Assembly (NCBI RefSeq): GCF_900104305.1
Contig: NZ_FNJC01000002.1
Coordinates: forward strand, 434,001-498,000
Reading direction: 5' to 3'
DNA from: Filomicrobium insigne
Lineage (GTDB): Bacteria; Pseudomonadota; Alphaproteobacteria; Rhizobiales; Hyphomicrobiaceae
Length of the DNA: 64,000 nt
The notes below the pieces were generated by a model, which was given only the letters and a program-made list of their open reading frames with translations, searched no databases and had not been told where the DNA came from. Made by a program: the position numbers and the translations under genes. Shown here piece by piece: positions 18,716 through 26,687 of this stretch. Numbering within the stretch: position 1 is the stretch's first letter; every line of letters begins with the position of its first letter.

Positions 18716-20067
18716 CCGACCCGCAAGTTGCCATCATGATGCTGGCACTCTTCATCTTCGTTGTCATGCTCGGCTTTCCCATCGCCTTTACGTTGATGGC
18801 GATGGGCGTGATCTTTGGCTACTACGCCTACTATGATCCTGAACGGATGACGTCGATATTCGACAACCGAATATTCGATTTGTTCGTCAACCAGACGTAC
18901 TCGGTGATGTCCAGCGACGTGCTGACCGCCGTCCCCCTCTTCCTGTTCATGGGTTACATCGTCGAACGCGCGAACATCGTCGACCGATTGTTCACAAGCT
19001 TGCGGATCGCCGCCAAAAACGTTCCGGGGTCGATGGCACTCGCATCTCTTCTAACATGCGCACTATTTGCGACCGCGACGGGCATCGTCGGTGCCGTGGT
19101 CACGCTCATGGGGCTTCTCGCCTATCCGCAGATGCTGAAAGCCAAATACGAGCCCAGCTACGCATCAGGTGTGATCTGCGCCGGCGGGTGCCTTGGCATC
19201 CTGATCCCGCCGTCGATCATGTTGATCGTTTATTCTGCAACCACCAACGTCTCAGTCGTAAAGCTATATGCCGGAGCGTTCCTACCCGGTTTCATGCTGG
19301 CGGGACTCTACATGATCTATGTTGTCACCCGCGCCGTACTGAACCCCAAAATTGCGCCGCCACCTTCCGAAGATGATACAGCCGATATCTCGGGCTGGGC
19401 CCTCTACTGGCTGATGCTGACGTCGTTCGTCCCTCTTGCGTTACTAATCCTATCCGTGCTTGGCGCAATTCTCTTCGGTCTCGCCACACCTTCCGAGGCC
19501 GCTGCCGTCGGATCGCTCGGAGGACTTGTTTTGGCCGCCGCCTACGGATCCTTGACGTGGGAACGGCTCAAAGAATCCGTTTATCTGACCGTCAGGACTT
19601 CAGCCATGGTGTGCTGGCTGTTCGTCGGTTCCTGGACCTTCGCGTCCGTCTTCTCCTACTTGGGTGGAGAAAACCTCGTCAAAGAGTTCGTGATCTCTCT
19701 CGACCTCTCGCCAATCATGTTCCTGATCCTGACGCAGATCATTATCTTCCTGCTCGGTTGGCCGCTCGAATGGTCGGAAATCATCATCATCTTCGTGCCG
19801 ATCTTCCTACCACTGGTGACGCACTTCGGGATTGATCCGCTGTTCTTCGGCATTCTCATCGCCTTGAACTTGCAGACATCGTTCCTGACACCACCCATGG
19901 CCATGGCGGCCTACTATCTAAAGGGGATAGCGCCGCCGCACATACGTCTGACGCAGATCTTCGCGGGGTGTATGCCCTATCTGGGCATGGTTCTGTTGGC
20001 GATGGTGCTGTTGTATACGTTCCCAGGCATCGCCCTTTGGATGCCCGAATATTTCTACGGCCATTGA
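18712..20067 (+). CDS. TRAP transporter large permease subunit (DctM)
   Basis: A 451-residue polytopic permease of the DctM family, the Na+-coupled transport channel. Signatures include GFPIAFTLMAMG near residue 20, the GGCLGILIPPSIMLIVY stretch near residue 160 and QTSFLTPPMAMAAYY near residue 390. About twelve helices are present. It overlaps dctQ and is followed 13 bases later by the amidase gene, so import and hydrolysis are probably co-expressed. Confidence 0.9.
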   Translation: MTDPQVAIMMLALFIFVVMLGFPIAFTLMAMGVIFGYYAYYDPERMTSIFDNRIFDLFVNQTYSVMSSDVLTAVPLFLFMGYIVERANIVDRLFTSLRIAAKNVPGSMALASLLTCALFATATGIVGAVVTLMGLLAYPQMLKAKYEPSYASGVICAGGCLGILIPPSIMLIVYSATTNVSVVKLYAGAFLPGFMLAGLYMIYVVTRAVLNPKIAPPPSEDDTADISGWALYWLMLTSFVPLALLILSVLGAILFGLATPSEAAAVGSLGGLVLAAAYGSLTWERLKESVYLTVRTSAMVCWLFVGSWTFASVFSYLGGENLVKEFVISLDLSPIMFLILTQIIIFLLGWPLEWSEIIIIFVPIFLPLVTHFGIDPLFFGILIALNLQTSFLTPPMAMAAYYLKGIAPPHIRLTQIFAGCMPYLGMVLLAMVLLYTFPGIALWMPEYFYGH

Positions 20068-20080
20068 TCGATGAGGTAAC

Positions 20081-21433
20081 ATGGCGGAAAACGCCGGTGG
20101 ACTGAATGAGCTGACGGTGACCGAAGCGGCAAGAGCGATCCGCGACGGCACCGTCACGTCCGAAAAACTCACAGAAGCCTGCCTCGCACGGATCGACGAA
20201 CGTGACGACGCCATTGGCGCCTTCGCGCACATCGATCACGAGTATGCGCTCAAACAAGCCACAGTTGCCGACCAAATCCGCGGCACCGGAAACGGCATAG
20301 GCCCCCTTCACGGTGTCCCAATTGCTGTGAAGGACATCATCGATGTCGCCGGTTATCCCAATGAGAACGGTTGCCCGATATTTTCGGGCAACCGACCCCA
20401 GCGCGATGCCACCTGCGTGGCCGCGTTACGCTCAGCAGGCGCCATAATTATCGGAAAAACGGTAACGACGGAACTTGCCCTGCTTACACCCTCGACAACA
20501 AAGAACCCACTCAACACATCCCATACACCGGGGGGATCATCCGCGGGATCGGCAGCCGCCGTTGCAGACCTAATGGTGCCCGGAGCAGTTGGCACGCAAA
20601 CCGCCGGCTCGGTATTGCGGCCCGCATCCTACGTCGGCATCTACGGGTTCAAGCCCACATCCGGCCTCGTCTCGCGCACAGGCGTCCTGCAGCAGTCCCA
20701 CACACTGGATACGGTCGGCTATTTTGGCCGTTCGATTGAAGACCTAGCGCTCTTAACCGATTGCATGGCCGGGTACGACGCTACCGATCCCGCAAGTTAT
20801 TTTGCAAGTGGCCCAAACGTCGTTGAGCTAGCTGCCAGCAAGCCACCCCTCACGCCAAGCTTCGCGTTTGTGAAAACGCCAGCCTGGGATCAGGCAGATC
20901 CTGAAATGCGAGAGGCGTTCACCGAACTGGCCAGCGAACTCGGCGCTCAATGCGACGAGATCGAACTCAACGGCCTCGCTCGCGTCATCGAATGGCAGCG
21001 CTTGGTACAGCTCGCGGAGAACGCCTCGTATTACGGACCGCTGCAAGACCGAGCACGCAACCTGTTGTCCGACGAACTGAACGTTCGGCTTGATGAAGGT
21101 GTCAAAGTTCCCGTGCGCGCCTATATCGAAGCGATCGCGTCACGGGAAAGGGCGTACGAAGCCATTGCCGAAATCTTCGAGCACTACTCCGTTATTCTCA
21201 CTCCTGCGGCGCCCGGCCCAGCACCGCATCTCGACGAAGGCATTACAGGCAGCCCGATTTTCAATGGCCTGTGGACCTATCTCGGCATGCCCGCCGTCTC
21301 AGTCCCGATTATGGAAGTCAACGGCCTCCCCGTCGGTGTCCAACTCGTAGGACCGCGTCGCGACGACGGCCGCCTTCTCCGCACCGCCAAATGGCTAGTC
21401 GAGCATCTGGCTCAACAACCCGCCACCGCGTGA
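20081..21433 (+). CDS. Amidase-signature family amidohydrolase
   Basis: A 450-residue enzyme of the amidase-signature family with a complete Ser-cisSer-Lys triad: Lys84 (IAVKDII), Ser153 in GGSSAGS and nucleophile Ser177 in GTQTAGS. The family hydrolyses carboxamides to acid plus ammonia or amine; members include indoleacetamide hydrolase, allophanate hydrolase and GatA. No gatB/gatC partners are present, so it is not the tRNA amidotransferase. It starts 13 bases after dctM, suggesting that the transported compound is, or is converted to, an amide. The substrate is not known. Confidence 0.88.
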   Translation: MAENAGGLNELTVTEAARAIRDGTVTSEKLTEACLARIDERDDAIGAFAHIDHEYALKQATVADQIRGTGNGIGPLHGVPIAVKDIIDVAGYPNENGCPIFSGNRPQRDATCVAALRSAGAIIIGKTVTTELALLTPSTTKNPLNTSHTPGGSSAGSAAAVADLMVPGAVGTQTAGSVLRPASYVGIYGFKPTSGLVSRTGVLQQSHTLDTVGYFGRSIEDLALLTDCMAGYDATDPASYFASGPNVVELAASKPPLTPSFAFVKTPAWDQADPEMREAFTELASELGAQCDEIELNGLARVIEWQRLVQLAENASYYGPLQDRARNLLSDELNVRLDEGVKVPVRAYIEAIASRERAYEAIAEIFEHYSVILTPAAPGPAPHLDEGITGSPIFNGLWTYLGMPAVSVPIMEVNGLPVGVQLVGPRRDDGRLLRTAKWLVEHLAQQPATA

Positions 21434-21442
21434 GGCTCTTTC

Positions 21443-21625
21443 ATGTATGACAAGCTGCTCGCAATATTCTCCCTCGCTCTCTACCTCGCATTCATTGCGA
21501 TCCTCGGATACGCAGTCGAGGGCTGGGATATCAAAATCGTTCTGATTATCACCGGCCTGATGGTGACATACGATTTCTGGCGGGAGGCATTCAGTAAAAT
21601 CAAGAATGGTAGCAAAGGCCACTAG
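21443..21625 (+). CDS. Small two-helix membrane protein
   Basis: A 60-residue hypothetical protein with two hydrophobic segments (about residues 5-22 and 30-44) and a basic C-terminus (KIKNGSKGH). It begins nine bases after the amidase stop, so it is likely the last gene of the TRAP-amidase operon. GAGG upstream supports translation. No family is recognised; it could be an accessory to the transporter or unrelated. Confidence 0.6.
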   Translation: MYDKLLAIFSLALYLAFIAILGYAVEGWDIKIVLIITGLMVTYDFWREAFSKIKNGSKGH

Positions 21626-21650
21626 CCAGCTACCCCACCAAACAGTCAAA

Positions 21651-21683
21651 AACAAATTGGCCCGGAGATGATCCGGGCCAATT
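21651..21683 (-). terminator. Terminator of the hydroxypyruvate reductase gene
   Basis: Eleven-base-pair stem AATTGGCCCGG/CCGGGCCAATT (21655-21665 with 21673-21683) with a seven-base loop. Read on the minus strand it is followed by TTTGTTTTTG, so it ends the reductase transcript; it may also block read-through from the plus-strand operon. Confidence 0.8.
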
Positions 21684-21714
21684 GGATTCAAAACACCTAA
21701 CGTCTGTCAGCTGC

Positions 21715-22674
21715 TTAAGTAAGCGCGAACGGCATTTCCTTACCGGCAAACGCGGCATCGATATTATCGAGAGCCTCGAAACCCATCTGATTTCTGGCTT
21801 CGATAGCAGCAGAGCCAAGGTGCGGAAGAAGGAACGTGTTCTCCAGTCCGTAGTAAGCCTCATTGATCTTCGGCTCACCCGCGAACACATCGAGACCAGC
21901 ATAGCCGAGACGGCCCGATTTGAGCGCCGCGATCACATCTTCGTCCTTCACAAGATCGCCGCGCGCCGTATTCACAACGATCGCACCCTGCGGCATCTTT
22001 TCGATGGCATCTTTGTTGAAGAAATAGCGCGTCTCGGGCGTCGATGGCGCGTTGATCGAGAAGAACTCCGACACGGCCAACAGGCTGTCCAGAGTGTCAT
22101 GATAGATCGCACCTTGCTCAAGCTCGGGGCTGACGCGAACGATATCGTGATAGTGGATTTCCATATCGAAACCACGAGCACGCTGCGCCAGTGCGCGACC
22201 GATCTTGCCGAAACCGAAAATGCCCAGTTTCTTGTTGTCGAGGCGGCGACCGACAAGTTGCAGCGGCGCCCAGCCCGGCCACGACTTCGTGCGGATCATA
22301 TGCTCGCCTTCAGAAGCGCGGCGCGCGGAACCGAGCAACAGCAGCATCGCGATTTCAGCCGTCGCCACCGTTACACCATGCGGTGCGTTACCGATCTTAA
22401 TGCCGCGTGCTTTGGCAGCGTTCAGATCGATATGGTCGAAACCGATCGAAAACGTCGACATGATCTTGATGTGCTCCGGCAGCGCCATAACCGCGGCCTC
22501 AGGCATCTTGTCCGTGATCGTGATCATCACAGCGTCGACGTCACGCGCCTTCTCGGCGATCTCCTCTGGAGTCATCTGATGATCGTCTTCATTGAGCACC
22601 ACCTCATAGTCCCGGTGGGCCCGTTCTTCCACGGCGCTCGGCAGGCGGCGCGTAATTAGCAGGCGCTTCTTCAT
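21715..22674 (-). CDS. D-glycerate dehydrogenase / hydroxypyruvate (glyoxylate) reductase
   Basis: A 319-residue D-2-hydroxyacid dehydrogenase. It contains the Rossmann motif GFGKIG (154-159) and the catalytic set Arg238 (NTARGD), Glu267 (AGEP) and His285 (LPHLGSA). The SIGFDHIDL segment near residue 76 is typical of glyoxylate/hydroxypyruvate reductases. It would reduce hydroxypyruvate to D-glycerate with NAD(P)H, which is the step after serine-glyoxylate transamination. The gene is convergent with the TRAP-amidase operon. AGGGAGGAG before the ATG is a strong ribosome site. Activity on other 2-oxoacids is possible. Confidence 0.87.
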   Translation of the reverse strand: MKKRLLITRRLPSAVEERAHRDYEVVLNEDDHQMTPEEIAEKARDVDAVMITITDKMPEAAVMALPEHIKIMSTFSIGFDHIDLNAAKARGIKIGNAPHGVTVATAEIAMLLLLGSARRASEGEHMIRTKSWPGWAPLQLVGRRLDNKKLGIFGFGKIGRALAQRARGFDMEIHYHDIVRVSPELEQGAIYHDTLDSLLAVSEFFSINAPSTPETRYFFNKDAIEKMPQGAIVVNTARGDLVKDEDVIAALKSGRLGYAGLDVFAGEPKINEAYYGLENTFLLPHLGSAAIEARNQMGFEALDNIDAAFAGKEMPFALT

Positions 22675-22911
22675 AGCCGTAACTCCTCCCTCAAATAAGG
22701 ATTTTTAGTTCAACCAAGCAGCTTGTGCCGCATGCGGCAGGCCCTGACAAGTATTTCGGCTAACAGACGGCGGAAGGCCGCAGCTTGACGCTTTCTTTAC
22801 CAAGAATTCGGAATCTTGCCTCTGAGCATTACGGAACACGCTCACCCGCTCTCGCAAGCCGGCGTCCGTCCCACCAAGACCCACGCCGGGCCAGCCAAGG
22901 GGATCAGACCG

Positions 22912-23286
22912 ATGAAATATATTATCGCTGCCCTGGCGCTTCTGGCCGTTCTCAAGGTCTACGCCCAGGATCAGATTTATCGCTCTGCAACAGCCGATGC
23001 GCTGATCGCCGCTTACCGCAACAATGCCATCGCCGCGTGTCAACGCGACCGGCTCAACCAATCCGCCGAATTTGCCGGTCTCGCTTGGTCGAAACCATCA
23101 TCAATTGCGTTGCAGATTGGTCGCGGCGATCTCGGGGTAAACCTTTGGGAGATCAGCGATACGCGTTGGGATGCGGCATACAAGCAGCCCTATCTGGTGC
23201 TCGCACCTGCGGACCCGCAAACCAATCTGAGATGTACCTATGACATCAATATCAACGTCGCGAGCGTGCGACGAAGCGGTGCTTGA
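22912..23286 (+). CDS. Secreted hypothetical protein, 124 residues
   Basis: A predicted exported protein: the signal peptide (residues 2-18, KYIIAALALLAVLKVYA) begins at the ATG at 22912, preceded by AAGGGGAT. The mature part has two cysteines (in IAACQRDR and NLRCTYD) that may form a disulfide, and ends in a beta-rich stretch. I do not recognise a family. The reading frame extends upstream to 22816 but without signal-like sequence. It precedes the Wzz-like gene by 90 bases. Confidence 0.6.
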   Translation: MKYIIAALALLAVLKVYAQDQIYRSATADALIAAYRNNAIAACQRDRLNQSAEFAGLAWSKPSSIALQIGRGDLGVNLWEISDTRWDAAYKQPYLVLAPADPQTNLRCTYDININVASVRRSGA

Positions 23287-23376
23287 AAACGTACACCTCA
23301 ATAGAAGCGACCTTGGTTTCCCACCAGTTACCATGCATCTCGCGCACTTGCGCCGCTGGTTCACCTGTCAACCTGA

Positions 23377-24561
23377 ATGACGAACTCATCTCGCCAGTGC
23401 CGAAACCCTAGGAACCTTCCGCGAAAAGGGTCAGGCCAACTGCTCCGCTGGCCCAACGCCAAATGGGGATCGCGCATCAAGTGGCGAAGACTTATTGTCA
23501 TCGCGGCTCTCGCAACGGGCTTTTCGCTGACCCTTTTTTTGACAACGCCAACCCGTTACTCCGCAACAACGACGCTCCAGCTTGATCCAAAACACGGCAC
23601 CCTTTCAAACGACGCCTCGTATGATGTCATCGAAGCCGACGATGCAGTTGCCGCAAAAGCTCTCTCTGACATCCGTTCTCACGAACTGGCCTTGGCCGTC
23701 GTCGTCCATCTCAAATTACAGGAGAGACCGGAGTTTCTTGATGAGGCTCCGCTGTGGCAACGCATACCCTCCACCCTCATGTCTCTCCGCGGGCAAGAGA
23801 CATCACAACGCGATAGCTCTCAGATTCAGCAAAAGAATTCGCGCTTCGATTTTATGGACGAAGCCAGAGAAAACGACGACGGCAAAACCTTCGCTATTGA
23901 TCCGAAACTGAGCCGTTCTGCGGCCACTGTAGCGGCGCTCATCAAAACGCGACGCTTGCGGAATACCCTTTTGATAACAATCACAGCAAAAGCGAGCGAT
24001 CCCGAACTGGCCGCCCGGATCGCTGATACTGCAGCCGACGTCTACATTTCCCGGAAGCTAGCCCGCAAGAAACGCCTCGCTCAAGAGCGCATGCGCGCCG
24101 CGGAAGACCGCATCGCGGAATTGCGTGCACAGATTGGAGCGGCCAAGGCCTCCCCTCAGCCTCAAGCAACGGTACTCGCAAATCCAATCGATGCGCCAGA
24201 TCCCACATTAAAGATCAATGCGCTCACCCAGCAACTCAACGAAGAAATGGAAACCGGGCGGCAAGCCGACACGAGCTTTGGGCTGCACTTGCCGGATGCA
24301 CGCATTGTCGAGCAGGCGGCAGATCGACCGGTTTCACGCACCTCACAAATGCGCGCAGCAATCGGTTCCTTGGTCACCGGGCTACTGTGTGCAATCGTTT
24401 TCGCGCTAGTCATTGCATTACTCTCGCCTCGAAAACGAAAGAGTATCTGGCCACCGGCCTATATCGATTTGGCGCTTACCCAACCACGCAATCTACCAAT
24501 GTCTCACCAGATGCCGCCCACTGCGCGAAAGGTTAGAACTCGACCTCAACGCTCCACTTGA
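23377..24561 (+). CDS. Wzz/GNVR-type polysaccharide chain-length protein without kinase domain
   Basis: A 394-residue inner-membrane protein with the Wzz topology: a first helix near residues 40-58 (LIVIAALATGFSLTLFLTT), a large periplasmic part with a coiled-coil-like charged region (about 225-260), and a second helix near 327-350. The RYSATTTLQLDP segment after helix 1 is the typical Wzz start. No tyrosine-kinase (BY-kinase) domain follows and no glycosyltransferase genes are adjacent, so it is an orphan regulator of an exopolysaccharide or O-antigen made elsewhere. Its 3' end overlaps the convergent barrel gene by 29 bases. Confidence 0.75.
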   Translation: MTNSSRQCRNPRNLPRKGSGQLLRWPNAKWGSRIKWRRLIVIAALATGFSLTLFLTTPTRYSATTTLQLDPKHGTLSNDASYDVIEADDAVAAKALSDIRSHELALAVVVHLKLQERPEFLDEAPLWQRIPSTLMSLRGQETSQRDSSQIQQKNSRFDFMDEARENDDGKTFAIDPKLSRSAATVAALIKTRRLRNTLLITITAKASDPELAARIADTAADVYISRKLARKKRLAQERMRAAEDRIAELRAQIGAAKASPQPQATVLANPIDAPDPTLKINALTQQLNEEMETGRQADTSFGLHLPDARIVEQAADRPVSRTSQMRAAIGSLVTGLLCAIVFALVIALLSPRKRKSIWPPAYIDLALTQPRNLPMSHQMPPTARKVRTRPQRST

Positions 24562-25465
24562 GCGTGGCTTCTGGCGTGTTCTGATTGAGCCCGGCGAGTA
24601 ATCCGACCCCGATCGTAACGGTCGTGCCCTCGTCCTTCTCTTCACCAAATTCTGCATCTGTATCGATGTCTATTGCGTTGTTTTCGGAACGGTAGGTGTA
24701 ATAGATCAACGGCCCCATGCGGTGTTGATCGAAGTCGCCAAACAGTACCCGTGTCTCATCCGGCGTCCCACTATTCCCGAGCCGGTCTACCGTACCGTAG
24801 GCCTCCAGAGCGAATGCCCAGTTTTCCGTGGCATCGTATTTAATCTGCGTCGCATAGGCGAAATCCCATTTCGGATCGCGTTCGTCAGGATCTCCACCAA
24901 AGAAGTGCACGAGCGTCAGGTTGGCTACCGCCGACCACGGTCCATACTGCGCCTCAATGATTGGACCAAACACGACCGAATTAGCGCTACCCGTTTCGAG
25001 AGGGTGCTCGACTTCTGTCAGGGCTCCCAACCCAATCCCATGTTTGTTTTTGATCGGAATGAGTATCACCACGCCTTCGACAGCGATTTCGTCGAGCGTA
25101 AGCCCCCCAAAGTCATTAGCAAACACCGGCCCCTCAGGGTCGTCCAATCGCTCTTTTTCATATTCGATGCCGACACGCATCCGAAAGAAGTGGGTGAGCG
25201 TCATCTCAATTTCGAGCGCATGGCGCTGCTGCGCTACGCTATTGTCATCATACGCGAATTCACCAGGCGCCACTTCCTGATACTGGCGCTTTGGCAGCCC
25301 CCACGAATGAGCATTTTGACTTTGAAACTCGACGGTCCCCGGCTCAGCCTCAAGATCCTTGATCTCGAATTGCCCAATCGCCGGCCCGGCATGCACCCCG
25401 CCTGCACCCAAAAAGCATAGGCTGGCCATCAGGCCACCGACTAGCCAGCACGCTGACGCCTTCAT
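24533..25465 (-). CDS. Outer-membrane beta-barrel protein
   Basis: A 310-residue secreted protein. The ATG at 25465 directly precedes a signal peptide (residues 2-26, ending near VHAGP). The mature part is made of alternating amphipathic strands rich in aromatic residues (for example WSAVANLTLVHFFGG and WAFALEAYG) and ends with phenylalanine after a last strand (KWSVEVEF), the outer-membrane insertion signature. I do not recognise a named family; a transporter or pore role is plausible. A run of ten G lies against the start codon and takes the place of the ribosome site. The frame stays open upstream to 25564. Confidence 0.75.
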   Translation of the reverse strand: MKASACWLVGGLMASLCFLGAGGVHAGPAIGQFEIKDLEAEPGTVEFQSQNAHSWGLPKRQYQEVAPGEFAYDDNSVAQQRHALEIEMTLTHFFRMRVGIEYEKERLDDPEGPVFANDFGGLTLDEIAVEGVVILIPIKNKHGIGLGALTEVEHPLETGSANSVVFGPIIEAQYGPWSAVANLTLVHFFGGDPDERDPKWDFAYATQIKYDATENWAFALEAYGTVDRLGNSGTPDETRVLFGDFDQHRMGPLIYYTYRSENNAIDIDTDAEFGEEKDEGTTVTIGVGLLAGLNQNTPEATLKWSVEVEF

Positions 25466-25475
25466 CCCCCCCCCC
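25466..25475 (-). repeat. Homopolymer G10 tract adjoining a start codon
   Basis: Ten consecutive C on the plus strand, that is ten G on the mRNA strand, directly 5' of the barrel-protein ATG. The tract occupies the Shine-Dalgarno position and is long enough for slippage, so length changes could alter translation. Confidence 0.85.
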
Positions 25476-25738
25476 GGTTCAGCGAAGACCGGAAGACACC
25501 CAAGTCTTCCCGAATTTTTCTTACAAAAGCTCCCGACGATCGGATCAAAGCGTATTTTGCACAACTCAGCCAGCGCAATAGTGCAACAAGTTCACAGAAA
25601 GCCAGCCATCTTGCACTTAATCTGAGCACAATATCTGGCATCCAAAGAAGATCTTGCCGCCGCGAAACTGTTAACCCGTAGTTATCGGTTAATACCTAGA
25701 GTTCATGACGGTTCATTCCGATCGAGACAAACCAGAAC

Positions 25739-26641
25739 ATGCTCAACGGCTCGTTTAACAATCAGAATACGAAGTCATTAATGTCTGAATACGCATCATT
25801 GCTTGGTGATGCGGTATTACGGCATAGAACGCGTGTGGCCGAACACTCGGCGCGTATCGAGACTGAGCTGGCGAATAAGGTCAAATCCGAGTTCATCTCG
25901 AATATGAGCCACGAGCTGCGCACGCCACTCAACACCGTAATCGGTTTCTCCAAAATCCTAGCTGAGAATAACCGAAGCAAACTGAGCGATGAGAATGTCG
26001 CCGAGTACGCGTCACTGATCCATGACGCCGCCGTGCATTTGCTATCTGTCATCAACGACATTCTCGACATTTCGAAAATGCAGAGTGGCAAGTACGCACT
26101 CAATGAGCACGAAATTGATCTCGCTGCTGTACTCGAGGAATGCGCAAAGTCGGCAAAACGGCTGGGCGATAGCAAGAACATCACGCTCGTGTTCCTGTCC
26201 CCCCCGAGCCTGACTACGATCCGCGGGGAAGAAAACAAGCTCGCGCAGATCTTTAACAACATCATCTCCAACGCCATCAAGTTCACGCCGCCCGGTGGCA
26301 CGGTTGTTATTGAAGCACTGCGCAATCCTGACCAGAGCGTAACAGTCCTTGTCCGGGACACGGGCGTCGGCATGAGTGCAGAAGAACTTTCCGTAGCGCT
26401 GACCCCCTTTGGTCAGGTCGATGGATCACGAGCACGCTGGCAAGAAGGAACCGGCCTCGGCCTCACGATCGCCAAGGCGCTAACAGAACTCCACGGTGGC
26501 CAACTGCAAATTGAAAGCGAGAAGGAGCGCGGCACCCAGGTCTCGGTGCACCTCCCCTCACCTCATCACGTTTCCATAACTCAGGGACGCGGCGCCGCCC
26601 TCGGCACTTTTATGTCGGGCCCCGACCCTTCGAGCCGGTGA
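25739..26641 (+). CDS. Soluble sensor histidine kinase (HisKA + HATPase)
   Basis: A 300-residue cytoplasmic histidine kinase with no membrane segment. The N-terminal 45 residues look helical with no recognised sensor domain. Phospho-acceptor His58 lies in SNMSHELRTPLN, followed by the dimerisation helices and an ATPase domain with N box (NNIISNAIKFTPPGG), G1 (DTGVGMS) and G2 (GTGLGLTIAKAL). No response regulator is adjacent. It is 46 bases upstream of the HerA-like gene in the same direction and probably co-transcribed. An alternative start at 25781 would remove 14 residues. Confidence 0.88.
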   Translation: MLNGSFNNQNTKSLMSEYASLLGDAVLRHRTRVAEHSARIETELANKVKSEFISNMSHELRTPLNTVIGFSKILAENNRSKLSDENVAEYASLIHDAAVHLLSVINDILDISKMQSGKYALNEHEIDLAAVLEECAKSAKRLGDSKNITLVFLSPPSLTTIRGEENKLAQIFNNIISNAIKFTPPGGTVVIEALRNPDQSVTVLVRDTGVGMSAEELSVALTPFGQVDGSRARWQEGTGLGLTIAKALTELHGGQLQIESEKERGTQVSVHLPSPHHVSITQGRGAALGTFMSGPDPSSR

Positions 26642-26687
26642 CCGGAACAATGACGCCCGGTCTGAACAAAAACGCGGAGCATCTAAA

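Noticed and set aside
21682-22659. Long plus-strand frame of 325 codons opposite the hydroxypyruvate reductase gene
   Set aside because: Composition is Arg/His-rich and it exactly shadows the real gene with its catalytic residues on the minus strand.
25671-25692. TTAACCC...GGTTAA spacing before the histidine kinase as a CtrA site
   Set aside because: The halves are 14 bases apart rather than the seven required by the CtrA consensus TTAA-N7-TTAA.
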